A stretch of 9,653 bases of DNA, taken from Gammaproteobacteria bacterium. GTDB taxonomy: Bacteria; Pseudomonadota; Gammaproteobacteria; S012-40. The notes under the pieces were generated by a model. That model saw nothing but the letters and a program-made list of their open reading frames with translations. It searched no databases and was not told where the DNA came from. Each line of letters begins with the position of its first letter. Positions within the stretch are counted from its first letter, which is position 1. The translations under genes were made by a program, and so were the position numbers. Of the stretch, positions 7,354 through 9,653 are shown piece by piece. Location of the stretch: the NCBI GenBank assembly GCA_029879945.1, contig JAOUPJ010000125.1, positions 1-9,653 of the forward strand. The letters are read 5' to 3'.

Positions 7354-8376
7354 TTAAGTAAATTGTGTGAGAAAACGCAAATCGTTTTCAAACATCAAAC
7401 GTAAATCGTTGATGCCATAGCGCAACATGGCGAGGCGGTCTACACCCATGCCAAAGGCGTATCCGAGATATTCTTCAGAGTTGACGCCAGCATTGTCCAA
7501 CACAAAGGGATGGACCATGCCACAGCCTCCCACTTCCAACCAGCCACTCTGTTTGCAGACGCGACAGCCGTGGCCATCACACATGACGCACTGGATATCA
7601 ATCTCAGCCGAAGGCTCGGTAAAGGGAAAATAGGACGGACGAAAACGTAATTGTAGATCGTCTTTTTCAAAAAAGCGCTGCATAAACTGCGCAAGCGTGC
7701 CTTTGAGTTGGGCAAAAGACACGTCTTTATCTACCAACAGGCCTTCCACTTGATGAAACATGGGTGTGTGAGTGATATCAAAATCACATCGATAAACGCG
7801 CCCCGGTGAAATGATGCGAAAGGGTGGTTTACCATTTTCCATTACGCGAATTTGCACTGACGAGGTTTGAGTTCTTAACAGCGAACCGTCGCCAAAATAA
7901 AAAGTGTCTTGCATATCACGCGCAGGATGATTCTGAGGAATATTGAGGGCCTCGAAGTTGTGGTACTCGTCCTCTATCTCTGGGCCATCGGCCACCTGAA
8001 AACCCATCTGAGTAAAGAACTCTTCGATGCGTTGCATGCTCAAGGTGATGGGATGCAGACTCCCCACGCTTTGGCCACGCCCTGGCAAAGTGACGTCCAC
8101 CGCTTCATGGGCCAGTTTTTCGTTCAATGCCGCGTTTTCTAGCTGGGTGCGTCTGGCATTGAGGGCATCCTGTACCGCCTGCTTGGCCTCATTAATTTTC
8201 TGACCGGCTGCTGGCCGTTCTTCGGCAGATAGCTTACCCAAGCCTTTCAACTTTTCGGTGAGCAGCCCCTTCTTTCCCATGTAATGTACGCGTATGTCGT
8301 CCAGCTTTTTTAGATCAGCCGTTTCATTGATCTCTTTGCTTGCTGTGGCGACGAGCGTCGTTAGTTCTTGTTCCAT
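7354..8376 (-). CDS. pheS: phenylalanine--tRNA ligase alpha subunit
   Basis: This is the catalytic subunit of phenylalanyl-tRNA synthetase. The 340 residues comprise an N-terminal coiled-coil arm (about 1-90) and the class II catalytic domain. Motif 2 is at ISPGRVYRCDFDITHTPMFH (189-208) and motif 3 at GYAFGMGVDRLAMLRYG (305-321). Ala-307 corresponds to the amino-acid-pocket alanine, position 294 in E. coli. The protein is 13 residues longer than the E. coli form, partly because of an insert with C-x2-C-x4-C-x2-C (Cys 263, 266, 271, 274). I recall this from many other bacteria, including Bacillus; it probably binds zinc and is absent from E. coli. The start at 8376 is preceded by AGAAGAG. The gene is separated from rplT by 112 bases containing a strong terminator-like hairpin, so it may be controlled separately from the ribosomal protein genes. 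Confidence 0.99.
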   Translation of the reverse strand: MEQELTTLVATASKEINETADLKKLDDIRVHYMGKKGLLTEKLKGLGKLSAEERPAAGQKINEAKQAVQDALNARRTQLENAALNEKLAHEAVDVTLPGRGQSVGSLHPITLSMQRIEEFFTQMGFQVADGPEIEDEYHNFEALNIPQNHPARDMQDTFYFGDGSLLRTQTSSVQIRVMENGKPPFRIISPGRVYRCDFDITHTPMFHQVEGLLVDKDVSFAQLKGTLAQFMQRFFEKDDLQLRFRPSYFPFTEPSAEIDIQCVMCDGHGCRVCKQSGWLEVGGCGMVHPFVLDNAGVNSEEYLGYAFGMGVDRLAMLRYGINDLRLMFENDLRFLTQFT

Positions 8377-8380
8377 TCGA

Positions 8381-8458
8381 TCAAACTCTTCTTTTTCTAA
8401 AATGAAAAAAGGGGAAGCGCCTTGGCTCTTCCCCTTTTCTATTCTGCATGTGCCGCAT
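8381..8458 (-). other. possible 25-residue Phe-containing upstream reading frame
   Basis: ATG 8458 opens a 25-codon frame ending in TGA 4 bases before the pheS ATG. It contains four Phe codons in RRFPFFHF (13-20). An in-frame ATG at 8449 is an alternative start. Neither has a convincing ribosome binding site, and the Phe codons fall within the 3' arm and T tract of the terminator hairpin, whereas a classical phe leader has them before the hairpin. They may simply reflect the T-rich terminator. Confidence 0.2.
8405..8438 (-). terminator. intrinsic terminator / candidate attenuator between rplT and pheS
   Basis: AAAAGGGGAAG (8407-8417) and CTTCCCCTTTT (8428-8438) form a perfect 11-base stem with a 10-base loop. 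On the minus strand the hairpin runs into six T residues (8410-8405). This is a textbook Rho-independent terminator for infC-rpmI-rplT transcription. E. coli has the pheST attenuator at the same gene junction, so partial readthrough into pheS is plausible. The plus-strand side also has a short T run, but no plus-strand gene needs it. Confidence 0.8.
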
Positions 8459-8488
8459 TTCTGCGGCTAATGAACTCGGACTATGCAG
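8445..8488 (-). promoter_or_regulatory. leader hairpin upstream of the pheS terminator
   Basis: On the minus strand GCCGCA-GAAA-TGCGGC (8467-8452) forms a 6-base stem capped by a GAAA loop, the GNRA tetraloop type. Flanking CTGCAT (8488-8483) and ATGCAG (8450-8445) can pair to close a larger stem around it. It lies directly after the rplT stop and before the terminator. It may be part of an RNA switch for pheST, or a stabilising mRNA end. Confidence 0.4.
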
Positions 8489-8848
8489 TTAAGTAGCGAG
8501 ACCAGCCTTAGCCTGTTCTACTAACTGTGCAAAACCGTCTTTATCAAAGACCGCGATATCAGCAAGCACTTTTCTATCGAGCTCGATAGAAGCCTTCTTC
8601 AGACCGTTCATGAACAGGCTGTAAGACAAGCCATGCTCGCGGGCACCGGCGTTGATACGTGTAATCCACAAGGCGCGAAACTGACGCTTGCGCTGTCTGC
8701 GGTCACGATAGGCGTATTGGCCTGCTTTGGTAACAGCCTGCTTGGCAACGCGAAATACGCGACTACGCGCACCCCGATAACCTTTGGCGGCTTTTAAAAC
8801 CTTCTTATGACGTCTACTCGCTGTGACGCCTCTCTTAACTCTAGGCAT
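8489..8848 (-). CDS. rplT: 50S ribosomal protein L20
   Basis: L20 binds 23S rRNA early in 50S assembly, and in E. coli it also represses translation of its own operon. The 119-residue sequence is highly basic and has the usual features: MPRVKRGVTASRRHKKVLKA at the N-terminus, the arginine-rich YRDRRQRKRQFRALWITRIN (47-66), and the C-terminal globular part ending LVEQAKAGL. Length matches the family (117-119). The start is preceded by a good AGAGAGGAT ribosome binding site, 26 bases after rpmI. No anomalies are visible. The gene is followed by a hairpin and a strong terminator before pheS. Confidence 0.99.
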   Translation of the reverse strand: MPRVKRGVTASRRHKKVLKAAKGYRGARSRVFRVAKQAVTKAGQYAYRDRRQRKRQFRALWITRINAGAREHGLSYSLFMNGLKKASIELDRKVLADIAVFDKDGFAQLVEQAKAGLAT

Positions 8849-8874
8849 GGATCAATCCTCTCTATCGTAGTGAC

Positions 8875-9072
8875 TTAAGCGTAGGGACACATACGGTTTA
8901 CGTTTGCGACATCTGACTCGTGAATAGAAGCAGGCGCGCGCAAATGACGCTTACGCTTGGTGCTCTTTTTAGTCAGGATGTGACTACGATGGGATTGCTT
9001 GCATTTGATACGTCCAGAAGCGGTTTTTGTAAATCGCTTGGACGCACTCTTGCGCGTTTTCATTTTCGGCAT
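8875..9072 (-). CDS. rpmI: 50S ribosomal protein L35
   Basis: L35 is a small basic protein of the large ribosomal subunit. At 65 residues it has exactly the usual length, beginning MPKMKTRKSASKRF, with the diagnostic SHILTKKSTKRKRHLR (29-44) and ending CPYA as in E. coli. ATG 9072 follows GGAG at a normal distance. It lies between infC and rplT, with an 81-base leader after infC that contains repeats discussed separately. In E. coli this leader carries the L20 translational operator, so expression of rpmI and rplT is probably coupled. Confidence 0.99.
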   Translation of the reverse strand: MPKMKTRKSASKRFTKTASGRIKCKQSHRSHILTKKSTKRKRHLRAPASIHESDVANVNRMCPYA

Positions 9073-9157
9073 TTCTAACTCCGCATTTATTTAATCTAAA
9101 CTGGTTCGCCCTATTGGCTGCCAGTCAGTAGATCGACCTAAGCTGCTGTAGATCTAC
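9073..9157 (-). promoter_or_regulatory. infC-rpmI leader with inverted repeats, possible L20 operator
   Basis: The palindrome GTAGATCTAC (9148-9157) overlaps the infC stop codon. A second GTAGATC at 9128-9134 can pair with GATCTAC (9151-9157), so two mutually exclusive stems are possible. Closer to rpmI, ACTGG (9100-9104) can pair with CCAGT (9121-9125). In E. coli, L20 represses rpmI-rplT by binding structured RNA here; whether this leader does the same cannot be decided from base pairing by eye. Confidence 0.3.
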
Positions 9158-9653
9158 TTGTTTACTTTTTTTGGGGCCAGCACCATGACCATTTGTCGGC
9201 CTTCGAGTTTGGGAAACTGTTCGACAGTACCAAACTCGCCTAGATCAGCCTCAACTCGTTTGAGTAGATCCATGCCGAGTTCCTGGTGGGCCATTTCACG
9301 ACCTCGGAACCGTAAGGTTACCTTGGCCTTATCCCCATCCGTTAAGAAGCGAATCAGGTTGCGCAGTTTTACCTGGTAATCGCCCTCTTCCGTTCCAGGA
9401 CGGAATTTCATTTCTTTTACTTGTATCTGCTTTTGCTTCTTTTTTGCTGCCTGATTTTTTTTGGCTTGTTCAAACTGATACTTGCCAAAATCCATCAAAC
9501 GACAAACCGGTGGCTCCGCATTCGCTGAGACCTCTACGAGATCAAGCTCTTGCTCTTCGGCAATCTTGAGCGCATCTCTAATCGATACGATCCCACCTGC
9601 CTCGCCATCCGCCAAAATTAACCTCACGTTTGGTGAGTTAATTTCATCATTGA
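9154..9653 (-). CDS. infC: translation initiation factor IF-3 (5' end outside window)
   Basis: IF3 binds the 30S subunit, prevents subunit joining and checks start codon and initiator tRNA pairing. The visible 165 residues cover most of the N-terminal domain (NDEINSPNVRLI, then LVEVSANAEPPVCRLMDFGK), the lysine-rich linker (KKNQAAKKKQKQIQVKE) and the C-terminal domain (KFRPGTEEGDYQVKLRNLIR, TLRFRGREMAHQ, EGRQMVMVLAPKK). A GTG at 9627 could be taken as the start, but the frame stays open to the window edge and the upstream codons NDEINSP match the IF3 N-terminus. The true start therefore lies beyond 9653, about 15 residues away by comparison with the 180 residues of E. coli. The rare AUU-type start that often autoregulates this gene cannot be checked here. 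Confidence 0.98.
   Translation of the reverse strand, partial: NDEINSPNVRLILADGEAGGIVSIRDALKIAEEQELDLVEVSANAEPPVCRLMDFGKYQFEQAKKNQAAKKKQKQIQVKEMKFRPGTEEGDYQVKLRNLIRFLTDGDKAKVTLRFRGREMAHQELGMDLLKRVEADLGEFGTVEQFPKLEGRQMVMVLAPKKVNK

Noticed and set aside
4950..8376. Several long plus-strand reading frames within pheT and pheS
   Set aside because: They are antisense shadows of well-conserved synthetase genes, with no recognisable domains or ribosome binding sites.
8381..8458. Classical pheM-type attenuator leader peptide
   Set aside because: The Phe codons lie in the terminator stem and T tract rather than before it, and no ribosome binding site is visible; kept only as a low-confidence possibility.
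9154..9627. IF3 starting at the GTG at 9627
   Set aside because: Codons further upstream (NDEINSP) continue the IF3 family sequence to the window edge, so this GTG is internal.

Overview
The window looks like the chromosome of a gammaproteobacterium outside the Enterobacterales. The right-hand two thirds carries, on the minus strand, the conserved order infC-rpmI-rplT-pheS-pheT-ihfA-merR-like gene-tRNA-Pro(GGG). From memory this is the order in Pseudomonas and its relatives; in Escherichia coli the gene after ihfA is different. The species cannot be named from the sequence alone.

Region 1 (1-3845, plus strand) looks accessory. It starts with an AbiEii-family nucleotidyltransferase that has lost its N-terminus. 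Next is a membrane-anchored AraC-type regulator, then a tight set of three genes: an atypical short-chain dehydrogenase/NDUFA9-like Rossmann protein, a four-helix DUF2269-like membrane protein and a soluble DUF4166-like protein. The last three overlap or lie within 8 bases of each other, so they are probably co-transcribed, and the AraC-type gene just upstream is a plausible regulator. I know of no characterised function for this combination.

Region 2 (3846-4285) is the junction. It holds a 14-base copy of the tRNA-Pro 3' end, two neighbouring hairpins, the intact tRNA-Pro(GGG) gene on the minus strand, and a plausible tRNA promoter overlaid by a 9-base inverted repeat. The duplicated tRNA end and the accessory genes beside it suggest a past integration event at this tRNA, but no integrase is visible.

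Region 3 (4286-9653, minus strand) is housekeeping. It encodes translation factor IF3 (5' end cut by the window edge), ribosomal proteins L35 and L20, both subunits of phenylalanyl-tRNA synthetase, the alpha subunit of integration host factor, and a small MerR-type regulator that overlaps ihfA by 38 bases. A strong intrinsic terminator lies between rplT and pheS, where E. coli has the pheST attenuator, but no classical phenylalanine leader peptide precedes it.

The most notable items are the regulator-plus-three-gene membrane redox module, the duplicated tRNA end, the truncated toxin-like gene, and the unusual rplT-pheS junction.
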